DNA from: Pedobacter caeni
Lineage (GTDB): Bacteria; Bacteroidota; Bacteroidia; Sphingobacteriales; Sphingobacteriaceae
Length of the DNA: 64,000 bases
Assembly (NCBI RefSeq): GCF_900129215.1
Contig: NZ_FQUQ01000004.1
Location: forward strand, 744,001-808,000
Direction: 5' to 3'
Shown here: positions 9,085 through 17,415 of the stretch, in pieces
Layout of the letters: each line of letters starts with the position of its first letter
Position numbering within the stretch: the stretch's first letter is position 1
The notes under the pieces: model-generated
Databases searched by the model: none
The model's input: only the letters and a program-made list of their open reading frames with translations
Told to the model about the DNA's origin: nothing
Translations under genes and position numbers: made by a program

Positions 9085-10326
9085 TTAATGAGTACCATTT
9101 ACGGTAAAGTCAAATACATCGAAATTACGGGGATCACCCTGTGCTCTCATTTTGTATTTCGCATTGAGGCGATGAGAAATCACCAGCGGGACCATTTCTT
9201 CGTACCTTCCACCATGAGAACGCAATGTTCCATCCAGGGCTTTCAGATCATGATCAGCAGGAGTTTTTCCAACCACCACATCACGTGCAGATAAAACAAA
9301 AAGATCACCGGTTCTGTCTGCAGGTTGTTCCAGCAAACGGCAACCTTTTTCTTTGTTGTATACTTCTGTGATACCAGGTTGTGCTGCAAGCCATTGCTCT
9401 ACTTCATCAATATTTGAATCATTATTGACGTATACCAAAACATAGGAACCCAGGGCACCATGGTGTTTCACATAAGGATCCGTAATCGGGCAGATCACAC
9501 GGAAACCAGGGCCAAATTGTGTGGTAAGCATGCTTTCAATAAACAAGACATTTGGTGATCCATCCGCTTTTACTTTGGCATTCATTCCATGATCAGCCGT
9601 AGCACCAATGACCGCACCCATTTCCAGCATTTTGCCCAGCTCCACATCCTGTGCTTCATAAAAAGCCAGGGACTCTTCTGTATCCGGGGCATAGGTATGC
9701 TGCATATAATCGGTCAGCGACAGGTATAAGAAATCGGCCATACCATTTTTAATCAATGCCACACCTGCACGCAACACGAATAAACTGGCTTCAGCACTAT
9801 AAATGGCCGGAGTTTTATGTCCGATTATGGTTTCCGCATTTTCGATACCATGCGTTTCCAGTTTAGCCTGATCCGCTTTTTCCGCAGAAAAAGCAATCCC
9901 TTTCAACTGATAAGAAAGAATATCGCGCAATTTTTCTTTGGCTGTTACTACTGCTACTTTACGACCGGCATTTGCTGCTGCTGCCAATAAAGTTTCTGTT
10001 CTCAGATATTCGGATGAATTCATCATCACTTCCTGATCCTTTTTTACATCATAAAAGAAGTTTCCACAAATTCCATGGACCGCCGGACTAACCCCGGTAA
10101 CGATCGAAGAATTGTTGACATTGGTAAAAGAAGGTAAAGCACCACGGACCATTCCTCTGTAACCTTGTAACACCATTTTTTTAAGGTTCGGCATCCGGTC
10201 ATGGGCCATGGTCATATCCAGATATTCATCTGCAGAACCGTCCATACAGATTACGACAATTGGTTTTGCCGGTGGGTTATAATCTATACCGTTGACTGAA
10301 AAAGGAGTTGTTGAGATATTGTTCAT
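9085..10326 (-). CDS. phnA: Phosphonoacetate hydrolase
   Basis: 413 residues, cytoplasmic. It cleaves the C-P bond of phosphonoacetate to acetate and phosphate with two Zn ions. The binuclear site is complete: D29 (CMDGS), nucleophile T68 (PSFTNVNN), D206 and H210 (LTDYMQH), D245-H246 (ADHG) and H371 (RSHGG). This matches the alkaline-phosphatase-fold phosphonoacetate hydrolases in both spacing and length. It is the first enzyme gene after susC-susD, separated from susD by 117 bases that hold a weak hairpin, and heads the catabolic block. It should not be confused with the zinc-ribbon protein of E. coli also called PhnA. Confidence 0.93.
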   Translation of the reverse strand: MNNISTTPFSVNGIDYNPPAKPIVVICMDGSADEYLDMTMAHDRMPNLKKMVLQGYRGMVRGALPSFTNVNNSSIVTGVSPAVHGICGNFFYDVKKDQEVMMNSSEYLRTETLLAAAANAGRKVAVVTAKEKLRDILSYQLKGIAFSAEKADQAKLETHGIENAETIIGHKTPAIYSAEASLFVLRAGVALIKNGMADFLYLSLTDYMQHTYAPDTEESLAFYEAQDVELGKMLEMGAVIGATADHGMNAKVKADGSPNVLFIESMLTTQFGPGFRVICPITDPYVKHHGALGSYVLVYVNNDSNIDEVEQWLAAQPGITEVYNKEKGCRLLEQPADRTGDLFVLSARDVVVGKTPADHDLKALDGTLRSHGGRYEEMVPLVISHRLNAKYKMRAQGDPRNFDVFDFTVNGTH

Positions 10327-10392
10327 TTCTATTTTATTTTATACTGATGATTATATTTTAATTTACGATTATAGTTTCATTAAATAAGGGAA

Positions 10393-10412
10393 GGACCGTG
10401 ACCAAACGGCCC
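10393..10412 (-). terminator. Weak hairpin between susD and phnA (possible attenuator)
   Basis: Imperfect stem GGaCCGT (10393-10399) with ACGGcCC (10406-10412), loop of six. On the transcribed strand it is followed by a C/T-rich stretch and not a clean T run, so it is at most a leaky terminator or RNA processing site. The flank on the + strand, with repeated TAAC steps just before the susD stop, resembles the flank of the stronger hairpin after susD at 40057. Confidence 0.35.
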
Positions 10413-10443
10413 TAACCCAAACGTACTAACCTAACTTAACTTT

Positions 10444-11940
10444 TTATTTTAACAGCCACATGATCTGATCTCTGTCGTCTATTTCAGTTCCAAACTGAGC
10501 ACGTAAAGCAGCCCTGTAGCTTTCTGTATTTTCTGTGTTTTCGGCAGATGGGTAAGCCCACCTTACCGGAAGTTTGGTGACACTATTCACTCCTGAAAAT
10601 TTAAATTCAGGTACTCCTGTACGTCGCTGCTGGAACCATGCTTCAGCTCCCGAATTTTCCGCCAGGGAAAGATACATTTGCTCATGAATGCGTTTCAATC
10701 CATCCGCACCTCCGATATAGGGCGCCTTGGTTGTGAGGTAGTCTCCAATCGGCGCATTGTAAAAGGCCATAGATGCCGTTACTCCATTGTCATAATGTGT
10801 CTTTGCATTCTCCGTGATCCAGCCTCTTTGTGCGGCTTCAGCAATATTCAACTCCTGCTCTGAGTAGCCCAGTAAAATAGAAGGCTGCCCTACGAAATTC
10901 CAAAATCTCTTCTCATTGGGTTTGGAAAGTTCTCCATTGTTTTTCCTGAGGTTGTTTGCAATCGCGGTAACTGCCGCACTGGCCCCGGCATAAGAAGCAA
11001 AGTCGGCTCTTACGGCAGTTTCATTTGTCGGGTTTGCCGCCAGCGCATTCGGTGTAGGATCGGCTACGATTTGCAATCTAGGATCAAGGTATTTTTTAAG
11101 CAGATCAATGTAAGTATCTACATATAAAACCCCCTCTCTTAAAATACCGGAATTTGGATTGTATGTTCCTCTGAATCCATCCTCATCCCTATGGACAAGC
11201 TGCATATTATCGCTTAAGCTGCCAAATAAAGGATATTTCGCCGGATTTTGAATGATATTCTGAAAGCGGCCTTTTACATTAAGGTCAGCATCACCTTCTT
11301 TTTTACTCAAAAGAATGAGCATCCTGAGGGTATAGGCATTAATTGCTTTTTGCCATTTTTTAAGATCCCCGTTAAAATAAATGTCTCCATCAACCGAAGC
11401 TCCCGGAGTTGCTGCAATATAGGCGGAAAGCTCACTATTAGATTCGTCCAGCCATTTTAAGCACTGAATAAACACCGACTTTTGCGGATCGTATTTGGGC
11501 TTTGGAAATTTCTCCCCCTGCATCGCTTCTGATAATGGAATGTCTCCCATCTGCCTGGTCATGGTGCTGTAGTAATAGGCTTTTAAAAATTTAGCAAGGA
11601 TCACATAAACAGGTGTGTTTGCCTTTCCTGCTTCCCCGATCATTTTTTCTATATTTCTCAAAGGACTATTTGCAGCTTCCTTGGCTCCATAATAGAAAGT
11701 TCCTCCTCCATATTTATAATTTAATGGACTGGAATCTGCGGTTGCGAAAGTATGGTACTGCGGATTCTGATAAGCATCTGAAAACGCACTTACCGGAGCC
11801 GGAGTTACCCCACTAAACAATAAACTTGGAGCCACAGAAGATGGGTTATTCGGATTTTCTCTTAACTCATCATATTTTAAACAACTGCTTGTCGTTACCG
11901 CCAGTAACCATAGACAAAGCACTTTATGCATAGTTTTCAT
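10444..11940 (-). CDS. SusD/RagB-family outer-membrane lipoprotein (SusD-like_2 type), phosphonate locus
   Basis: 498 residues. A lipoprotein signal ends TTSSC-LK, so the mature protein starts at Cys20 and should sit on the cell surface capping its SusC. The N-terminal LRENPNNPSS segment, the AKFLKAYYYSTMTRQMGDIPLSEA helix pair and the C-terminal region ending in DQIMWLLK are typical of the shorter SusD-like group that accompanies many non-glycan SusC transporters. It is 5 bases after susC. As the next seven genes include PhnA, PhnY, two amine oxidases and a carrier, the ligand is probably an aminophosphonate or a polymer or lipid carrying one. The ligand is inferred only from this context. 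Confidence 0.9.
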   Translation of the reverse strand: MKTMHKVLCLWLLAVTTSSCLKYDELRENPNNPSSVAPSLLFSGVTPAPVSAFSDAYQNPQYHTFATADSSPLNYKYGGGTFYYGAKEAANSPLRNIEKMIGEAGKANTPVYVILAKFLKAYYYSTMTRQMGDIPLSEAMQGEKFPKPKYDPQKSVFIQCLKWLDESNSELSAYIAATPGASVDGDIYFNGDLKKWQKAINAYTLRMLILLSKKEGDADLNVKGRFQNIIQNPAKYPLFGSLSDNMQLVHRDEDGFRGTYNPNSGILREGVLYVDTYIDLLKKYLDPRLQIVADPTPNALAANPTNETAVRADFASYAGASAAVTAIANNLRKNNGELSKPNEKRFWNFVGQPSILLGYSEQELNIAEAAQRGWITENAKTHYDNGVTASMAFYNAPIGDYLTTKAPYIGGADGLKRIHEQMYLSLAENSGAEAWFQQRRTGVPEFKFSGVNSVTKLPVRWAYPSAENTENTESYRAALRAQFGTEIDDRDQIMWLLK

Positions 11941-11945
11941 TTGTA

Positions 11946-14900
11946 TTAAAATTTAAGGTTGATATTGAAACCATATGTTCTTTGCGCAGGCTGCTGCAGG
12001 TCGGTATCACCGGTAGTCATGCTGTAAGTATCCAGGTCACCAAAAGTTTTATCTTTGGTCCAGTAATACAAATTGCGGCCTACCAGGGATAATGAAGCCC
12101 CTCTTAGAAATTTATTTTTCAGGAATGTCGCAGGAACATTATAGGTCAGTATTACTTCTCTTAACTTGATAAAGGTTTTATCAATCACATTATTTTGCCA
12201 TGCTGCTTTATATTCTTTCGCCCAGGTTTGATAATCAACTTTATAATCATTTGGAGCAAACACTCTCGTATCTGAAAGCATATTTCCATCTGGATCATAT
12301 TTCGCCTCTCCGCTTACAATTTTCAGCCCTGAGATGAGCATTGTTTTAGGATCAGTCCCATTCGCATAAGCAATGTTCGAGAGTTCTCTTTCGGGTCCAA
12401 TGGCATCAGGATGAGAACCAGATCTCCAAAGATCTCTTTCAAATCTATCGTAGGTAATCCCACCAAATCTGCCGTCCACTAAAAAGGAAAGCGAGATATT
12501 TTTATAGCTGAATGTATTGTTCATACTCACAGAGAAACTGGTTTTTTGATTTCCTATATTCACATCATAATCGGTAACTCTAGGTAATCCATCATCATTC
12601 ATAATCAATTGTCCATCCGGAGATTTTTCCCATTCCGAATACCAATAATTATCCAGACGGCCGCCAACAGGCGTTCTTCCTTCTTTTAATTGCGGGGTTC
12701 CGTCGGCAAGTGGTGGCAATGATTTCAGGTAATCTTTACCTCCGTCCACGTTGATCAGCGCTAACCAGGAGAAGTTGTCCGTTCTAACAGGGGTGGCATT
12801 GACAGAGAAATCATAACCTCTCCTTTGTGTTGTTCTTCCATTCAACCTGATTCCGGTATAACCTGAGGTTTGAGAAAAGATCTGCGTAAAGATCTGAGGG
12901 CCATAAGTATTGCGGTAATAAGAGAAGTCAAAACCTAATCTATCGTCCAGAAATCTCGCTTCCACTCCATATTCATAGGTAGTGTTGAACTCTGGTTTCA
13001 GGTTTGGATTGTCAATGATACTCGGATAGGAAGCAATAGGCAGATTTCTGTTCCGGGTACCAGTAGCATAAGAATTCACGGCATTATAGACATCGTAATC
13101 ATCATCATCTTCACCAATCTTATCACTCCCCACTTTCGCGTAAGCAGCCCTTACTTTCAGAAAATTAATCGCTTTCGGTAAATGAAGCATATCACTAACC
13201 ACTGCACTTAAAGACAAGGAAGGATAAAAGAAAGTAGAATTTTTCGCGGGTAAAGTTGAAGATTTGTCCACCCTTCCGGTCATCCCCAGGAAGATCCTGT
13301 TTTTATAGGCCAGATCAATAGAGGAATAAGCACTGTAAATTCCTTTTTCGTCCTTATAGCTTTTAGGTAAAATCTTCTCTGCAGAATTGTCCAGTTTAAA
13401 GATTCCGGGAACAATTAGTTTACTTGTAGCGGCATGTGCCTCTCTATTGCTTTTATAGAGTTGGTTTCCGCCCAGTGTTGCATTAATGTTTAAGTTATCA
13501 CTAAAAAAGTTATCATGGTATTTAATGAGGAAGTCCGTATTTGACTCCAGCATTCCAAAATCATTGTGTCTGTATCTGCCACCACGATCGGAGATATCAT
13601 AGTCATAAATATCCATAGAGATCTCTTCATCTTTGATCAATGAATAAGTATTTAAGCTGGTCCTGACATGGGCATCAAATTTATCATTGATTTTATAATT
13701 AAATTTTACGAATCCCAGGACGTCATTTTTAGTATAAGGTCTTTTCCATTCGTTGGCCAGCATATATGGATTGTTGTACCTCCAGTTCTCAACAAAGCGT
13801 TGTTTAATCCCTTCTTTGCCCGGAACCCAATAATCTTTAAAATCCCTGATGTCAAAATGAGCGCCACCCCAGATGCTCAGGTTATAGATAGGAGAATGCG
13901 GCCCGTAATTATTTCTGGGCAGGTTACTCGCATACTCATAAGTATGTTGCAATGATCCGTCCACCGATAACTTATCTGATAATTTCAAATTCCCATTTAA
14001 CCGGAAGGTATTGATGTTCAATTTGGCACCAGGTACGGATGCTTTTGAATATTTATAAGTATCAGACAGTGTGACTCCACCACTTTCACCTCTGCTTTGC
14101 ACTGAGAAGTTAGTGGAGCTGACCAGTCCGGTTTCCATAAAATTACCCAGGTTATCTTCTCCTCTGGACAGCCATGGTGTAGGGATTCTTTTTCCTGTTG
14201 AAGCATCAATAGGAGAATCATACTGAGGCAATAAGCGGCCATCAAACTTAGGCCCCCAGACAGAATAATCGAAGTCATTTACTCCACCACCACCAGGACC
14301 ACCGGTGCCAAAAGCATACTTACCTGCATCACCCGGACCATATTGTGTTTGCGCCTTAGGGATTCTGATGAATCCACCCTGAAAAGTGGTAGAAGAATTA
14401 ACCGACATGGTGGTTCCATTAGCGGCATTGCTGCTGCTTTTGAGACTGATTTGCACCGCACCATTCAATCCTAAGGAACCATATAAAGCAGAAGCTGCGG
14501 CTCCTTTTAAAACCGAAATGTTTTCAATATCATCAGAGCTGATATTCCACATATCTGTGGTGGTGCTTGGTACACCATCGATCACGATTAAAGGTTTTTT
14601 CCCCCTTAAATACAATTTGGGATCAGAAAAGAAATCACTGCTATTGGTTACCGTAAGGCCGGCGACTTTCCCTGTCAGAGACTCCACCACATTTGGGGAA
14701 ATTGCTTTCTGTAAAGCATCTCCTTTCACTTCCTGAATCGCATAACCCAATCGCTTTTTTTCTTTTTTAATTCCCAGGGCTGTAACCACCACTTCATTTA
14801 AGTTGGCCTGGTCAGGTTCCAGCTTCACATTGACCTGGGCTTGTGTGCCAGGAGTAATCTCTTTTGGCTGATAGCCGATAAAACTAAATACTAAGGTTGC

Positions 14901-15116
14901 ATTGGCCGGTACTACCAAACTAAATTTCCCGTCGGTATTGGTGGTTCCCCCGCCACTTTTACCTTTTATCCTGATAGATACCCCAGGCATGGGTTGGTTG
15001 TTTTCATCGGTCACCGTTCCGGTAACGGTGCTTTGTGCGTAAGTCGCGCTCAAAGCCAGCAGCCAGACTAACATGGCCAGCAAGCATGCTCTTTTTACTG
15101 TGTAGAAAGTTTTCAT
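11946..15116 (-). CDS. SusC/RagA TonB-dependent outer-membrane transporter, phosphonate locus
   Basis: 1056 residues. Order: signal peptide (1-27, ending TYA), carboxypeptidase-D-like regulatory domain (~30-108, GTVTDENNQPMPGVSIRIKG), TonB box/plug start (LNEVVVTALG), plug domain with the SusC signature KPLIVIDGVPS and SVLKGAAASALYGSLGLNG, then a long beta-barrel ending NINLKF with a terminal aromatic. It imports ligand across the outer membrane using TonB energy together with the SusD that follows. First gene of the nine-gene phosphonate unit; a Bacteroidota-type promoter lies ~45 bases upstream. No STN signalling domain, so it is not a sigma/anti-sigma type receptor, and no dedicated regulator is adjacent. 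Confidence 0.95.
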   Translation of the reverse strand: MKTFYTVKRACLLAMLVWLLALSATYAQSTVTGTVTDENNQPMPGVSIRIKGKSGGGTTNTDGKFSLVVPANATLVFSFIGYQPKEITPGTQAQVNVKLEPDQANLNEVVVTALGIKKEKKRLGYAIQEVKGDALQKAISPNVVESLTGKVAGLTVTNSSDFFSDPKLYLRGKKPLIVIDGVPSTTTDMWNISSDDIENISVLKGAAASALYGSLGLNGAVQISLKSSSNAANGTTMSVNSSTTFQGGFIRIPKAQTQYGPGDAGKYAFGTGGPGGGGVNDFDYSVWGPKFDGRLLPQYDSPIDASTGKRIPTPWLSRGEDNLGNFMETGLVSSTNFSVQSRGESGGVTLSDTYKYSKASVPGAKLNINTFRLNGNLKLSDKLSVDGSLQHTYEYASNLPRNNYGPHSPIYNLSIWGGAHFDIRDFKDYWVPGKEGIKQRFVENWRYNNPYMLANEWKRPYTKNDVLGFVKFNYKINDKFDAHVRTSLNTYSLIKDEEISMDIYDYDISDRGGRYRHNDFGMLESNTDFLIKYHDNFFSDNLNINATLGGNQLYKSNREAHAATSKLIVPGIFKLDNSAEKILPKSYKDEKGIYSAYSSIDLAYKNRIFLGMTGRVDKSSTLPAKNSTFFYPSLSLSAVVSDMLHLPKAINFLKVRAAYAKVGSDKIGEDDDDYDVYNAVNSYATGTRNRNLPIASYPSIIDNPNLKPEFNTTYEYGVEARFLDDRLGFDFSYYRNTYGPQIFTQIFSQTSGYTGIRLNGRTTQRRGYDFSVNATPVRTDNFSWLALINVDGGKDYLKSLPPLADGTPQLKEGRTPVGGRLDNYWYSEWEKSPDGQLIMNDDGLPRVTDYDVNIGNQKTSFSVSMNNTFSYKNISLSFLVDGRFGGITYDRFERDLWRSGSHPDAIGPERELSNIAYANGTDPKTMLISGLKIVSGEAKYDPDGNMLSDTRVFAPNDYKVDYQTWAKEYKAAWQNNVIDKTFIKLREVILTYNVPATFLKNKFLRGASLSLVGRNLYYWTKDKTFGDLDTYSMTTGDTDLQQPAQRTYGFNINLKF

Positions 15117-15161
15117 ATGTTCAAAAGTTTAATTTGGCTAGACTTATGTTTAGTATTTATA

Positions 15162-15190
15162 CAAATATAAAAGAGTTATTGTAAAAACAA
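15162..15190 (-). promoter_or_regulatory. Predicted promoter of the phosphonate operon
   Basis: On the minus strand TATATTTG (15169 to 15162) matches the Bacteroidota -7 consensus TAnnTTTG, and TTG (15190 to 15188) stands 18 bases upstream as the -33 element. Transcription would start near 15155, giving a leader of ~40 bases to the susC ATG at 15116. Confidence 0.55.
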
Positions 15191-15313
15191 TGTTAAGTAA
15201 TGCTAAACTTTTAAAATATAATTTTGGATAAGAATTTACACAGAAATCATTCAATCAATTGAAAAATAGTTAATTGCACAATTAAAAACACAAAACGTGT
15301 GCTAACAAAAAAG

Positions 15314-15339
15314 AAATACTAATTTTATATTTAGTATTT
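15314..15339. promoter_or_regulatory. Perfect inverted repeat, possible operator
   Basis: AAATACTAA (15314-15322) and TTAGTATTT (15331-15339) form 9-base perfect arms around an 8-base AT spacer. Its right arm lies in the distal direct repeat, which fits an operator, but the region is AT-rich and chance cannot be excluded. Confidence 0.35.
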
Positions 15340-15370
15340 ATATACAAATAAATATTTAGAAGCATATAAA

Positions 15371-15416
15371 AACCCCATTCATTTATCTTTTCTTCAAAGA
15401 TTGCACGAACGGGGTT
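15371..15416 (-). terminator. Terminator after the CAP-domain gene
   Basis: AACCCCaTTC (15371-15380) pairs with GAAcGGGGTT (15407-15416), one mismatch, loop of 26. On the minus strand the stem is followed by TTTTTATA, so it ends transcription from the gene stopping at 15479. Confidence 0.55.
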
Positions 15417-15478
15417 ATTTTTATAAACCAGTGAGGTATTCCTATAAGTGATTATTCCTGCAAAAGGAAGCTTGGGGA

Positions 15479-16012
15479 TTACAATTTAGCGGCCAGATCC
15501 ATTGTCCAGGAATTATTTACCCGGGCAACACCTATTTCTTTTGCACGCACATCCATAATGTTCTTGCAATGCCCCTGACTGGTCAGCCAGTAAGCGACCA
15601 CCTTTTGTTCATCCGTATTGATCATGGCTATATTTTCCGCATAAAACCGATAAGTATAACCTGCCGCTTTTATGCGGTCGCCAGGTGATTTCCCATCACT
15701 GCTCTTGTGGTCAAAGAAATTATTCTTTACCATATCTTCTGTATGTAGTTTTGCTGCAAGCGCAAGCTGATCATTCCAGGTCAAGGCAGGGACAGGAGGC
15801 ATCTTTTCTCCACTACAATCACATCCTGTTACCCTAACTGCATTCACAGCCTGTAACATCAGTGTATTATTCAGGTTTGTACCAACAGGATCTTTCGCCG
15901 GATTGGAGGGATTTCCTTCCTCAGTGGAAGAATTGGATTTCTTGCAGTTTGAAAAAACGCAAACCAGTATGAACAGTGGAACAAACAGTAATTTTTTCAT
16001 GGCAGTCTTCAT
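15479..16012 (-). CDS. CAP-domain (SCP/PR1-like) lipoprotein
   Basis: 177 residues. The signal ends VFSNC-KK, giving a lipid-anchored Cys. After a Ser/Asn-rich linker comes a CAP domain: LTWNDQLALAAKLHTEDM, then FFDHKSSDGKSPGDRIKAAGY, YAENIA, and SQGHCKNIM. The usual CAP cavity residues (the histidines of LHTEDM and GHCKNIM and the glutamate of AENIA) are visible. Two further cysteines in CDCSG may form a disulfide. Bacterial CAP proteins are extracytoplasmic with unclear biochemical roles. Same strand as and 38 bases after the glycosylase, so possibly co-transcribed. An internal ATG at 16000 is an equally plausible start. Confidence 0.85.
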   Translation of the reverse strand: MKTAMKKLLFVPLFILVCVFSNCKKSNSSTEEGNPSNPAKDPVGTNLNNTLMLQAVNAVRVTGCDCSGEKMPPVPALTWNDQLALAAKLHTEDMVKNNFFDHKSSDGKSPGDRIKAAGYTYRFYAENIAMINTDEQKVVAYWLTSQGHCKNIMDVRAKEIGVARVNNSWTMDLAAKL

Positions 16013-16050
16013 CCCACAAAAACGCTGCCCTTTATCATTAATTGCCCGGA

Positions 16051-16830
16051 TCAGCTAAAAAGTTCCTGTTCTTCTGTATAATACGTCTTTCTTGCGCCTG
16101 TTTTTTGGATGATAATTTCTGCACCTGTGGGGCTTTCAGGATGTTTCTGCGTATGAACTTTAAGGAAATCCCTGAACTCACCTGTAATGCTTCCCGGATG
16201 CACTTTTCTGATCTGCGCGATCGCATCCTTCAATACCTCATTTATCGCCTGATGTAAGTCTTTCAATTTCTTCTCAGGGATTTTTCCTGCAATTGAAAAG
16301 GGAGAAATACCAGCTTTCCATAAGATCTCATCTGCATAAGCATTTCCAATTCCCCGAATCTTGTTTTGATCTAATAGGATCGCCTTTACCCCCGCCTTTT
16401 TTCCTTTGAACGCTTTGCTAATGAAATCTACGTTCAGGCTTTTATCCAGGGCATCCGGAGCTTCGGCAGCGGAAGGATTTAAAGTTGGTGTTGCAATCTT
16501 TTGAAAATCAGACATCACCAGTCCTGTTCCACCTTCAAAAAAGAGTTCAATGACGGGAGATTTGATCACATGGCTTTCTTCAAAAAAATGAAGCTGTCCA
16601 CGCAGCATGAGGTGCAAGGCCAATACATCTCCTTTTTCAAAATTGAAATGTAGTTCCTTACCCGAACGGCTCACTGATTTGAGTTTCTGTCCTGAGAGCA
16701 CAGCTCTGAGTTCATCACCGGAAACGTTTAACTTTTTATCATAAGGTATTTGTACAGTACTCAGTTTTTTTCCTGCGAGGCGCTCATCAAGGTTTGTGCT
16801 GAAGACTTCTAAATCTGGTAATTCCGGCAT
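16051..16830 (-). CDS. Fpg/Nei-family DNA glycosylase/AP lyase lacking the zinc finger
   Basis: 259 residues. The N-terminal MPELPDLE carries the catalytic P2 and E3 of the family, the SRSGKELHF strand holds the conserved lysine, and GIGNAYADEILWKAGISPF is the helix-two-turn-helix DNA-binding motif. Base-excision repair of oxidised bases is the family role. The C-terminus, where Fpg/Nei enzymes normally have a Cys4 zinc finger, reads IIIQKTGARKTYYTEEQ with no cysteine: it keeps the hairpin and an arginine but has no zinc ligands, as in NEIL1-like zincless fingers. Which base it prefers cannot be told, so no mutM/nei symbol is given. Confidence 0.9.
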   Translation of the reverse strand: MPELPDLEVFSTNLDERLAGKKLSTVQIPYDKKLNVSGDELRAVLSGQKLKSVSRSGKELHFNFEKGDVLALHLMLRGQLHFFEESHVIKSPVIELFFEGGTGLVMSDFQKIATPTLNPSAAEAPDALDKSLNVDFISKAFKGKKAGVKAILLDQNKIRGIGNAYADEILWKAGISPFSIAGKIPEKKLKDLHQAINEVLKDAIAQIRKVHPGSITGEFRDFLKVHTQKHPESPTGAEIIIQKTGARKTYYTEEQELFS

Positions 16831-16889
16831 AGTCTAAAGGTTAATGTGGGAATACAACAATCAAATGGATTTAAAGTTTTGATCGTTAC

Positions 16890-17234
16890 TTACTCCAGCA
16901 GATCAATCACCAGTTCTTTATTTTCATCGCCCCATTTTTCCATTGAACGGACCACAGGGAGTAATGATTCTCCGAACTCCGTCAGAAAGTATTCTACTCT
17001 GGGGGGCAATTCTGCATATATGACACGGCGGACGATCTTGTGTTCTTCCAATTCTTTTAATTGCTGATTCAATACTCTTCTGCTTGCATCCGGATTCTGC
17101 TTTTGTAATTCTCCCGGTCTTCTCAGCCCGCTGTTGATGTTATAAATCAAACAGCTTTTCCATTTACCTCCGATAACCTCCATGATCACAGCTATCCCAC
17201 AGTCTAGTTTTTTTGGAATTTTCCTCTCGTACAT
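16890..17234 (-). CDS. HxlR-family transcriptional regulator
   Basis: 114 residues of winged helix: CGIAVIMEVIGGKWKSCLIYNI, then the recognition helix with SRRVLNQQLKELEEHKIV and the wing EYFLTEFGESLLPV. Cys12 lies just before the first helix, at the place of the redox- or quinone-sensing cysteine in YodB/HypR-like members. It is divergent from a secreted metallo-beta-lactamase-fold gene, and a 12-base palindrome overlaps the -33 element of that gene's promoter, so it probably represses it in response to an electrophile or oxidant. The inducer is unknown. Confidence 0.9.
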   Translation of the reverse strand: MYERKIPKKLDCGIAVIMEVIGGKWKSCLIYNINSGLRRPGELQKQNPDASRRVLNQQLKELEEHKIVRRVIYAELPPRVEYFLTEFGESLLPVVRSMEKWGDENKELVIDLLE

Positions 17235-17326
17235 AAGCCTAATTTTACTGGTTCAAAAATACAAATTATTCTTTCCATGAAACCCGGATCAGCCAATTGG
17301 GGTAAATTTCCCCCTATATGATTCGT

Positions 17327-17338
17327 AAGTACGTACTT
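17327..17338. promoter_or_regulatory. Palindromic operator candidate for the HxlR regulator
   Basis: AAGTACGTACTT is a perfect 12-base palindrome in the 181-base divergent gap. It covers the -33 TTG of the predicted promoter of the gene at 17416 and resembles TACT/AGTA-type sites bound by YodB-like HxlR proteins. Confidence 0.5.
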
Positions 17339-17367
17339 GTAAGAAATCTGGCCCAGCTCTAGTTTTG
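17337..17367 (+). promoter_or_regulatory. Predicted promoter of the metallo-hydrolase gene
   Basis: TTG (17337-17339), 20-base spacer, TAGTTTTG (17360-17367), an exact Bacteroidota-type promoter. The predicted start point near 17374 leaves a ~40-base leader before the ATG at 17416. Confidence 0.6.
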
Positions 17368-17415
17368 CAGCACATTCATTTCCCGGATGTCCATTTATTT
17401 TTTTAAACAAAACAT

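Larger units (their letters stand above)
15149..15350. repeat. Two direct repeats upstream of the phosphonate operon
   Basis: TTTAGTATTTATACAAATA at 15149-15167 recurs at 15330-15350 with a two-base AT insertion. Copy 1 contains the predicted -7 box; copy 2 has the same core but a degenerate -7. They are 181 bases apart in the 362-base gap between susC and the CAP gene. Possible duplicated regulator site or promoter duplication. Apart from these repeats, the inverted repeat and the terminator, I see no gene in the gap. Confidence 0.45.

Noticed and set aside
17291..17314. GGGG/CCCC repeat around an AAATTT core as a second operator upstream of the metallo-hydrolase
   Set aside because: The arms are not symmetric about one centre and lie away from the promoter; the AAGTACGTACTT palindrome is the better candidate.
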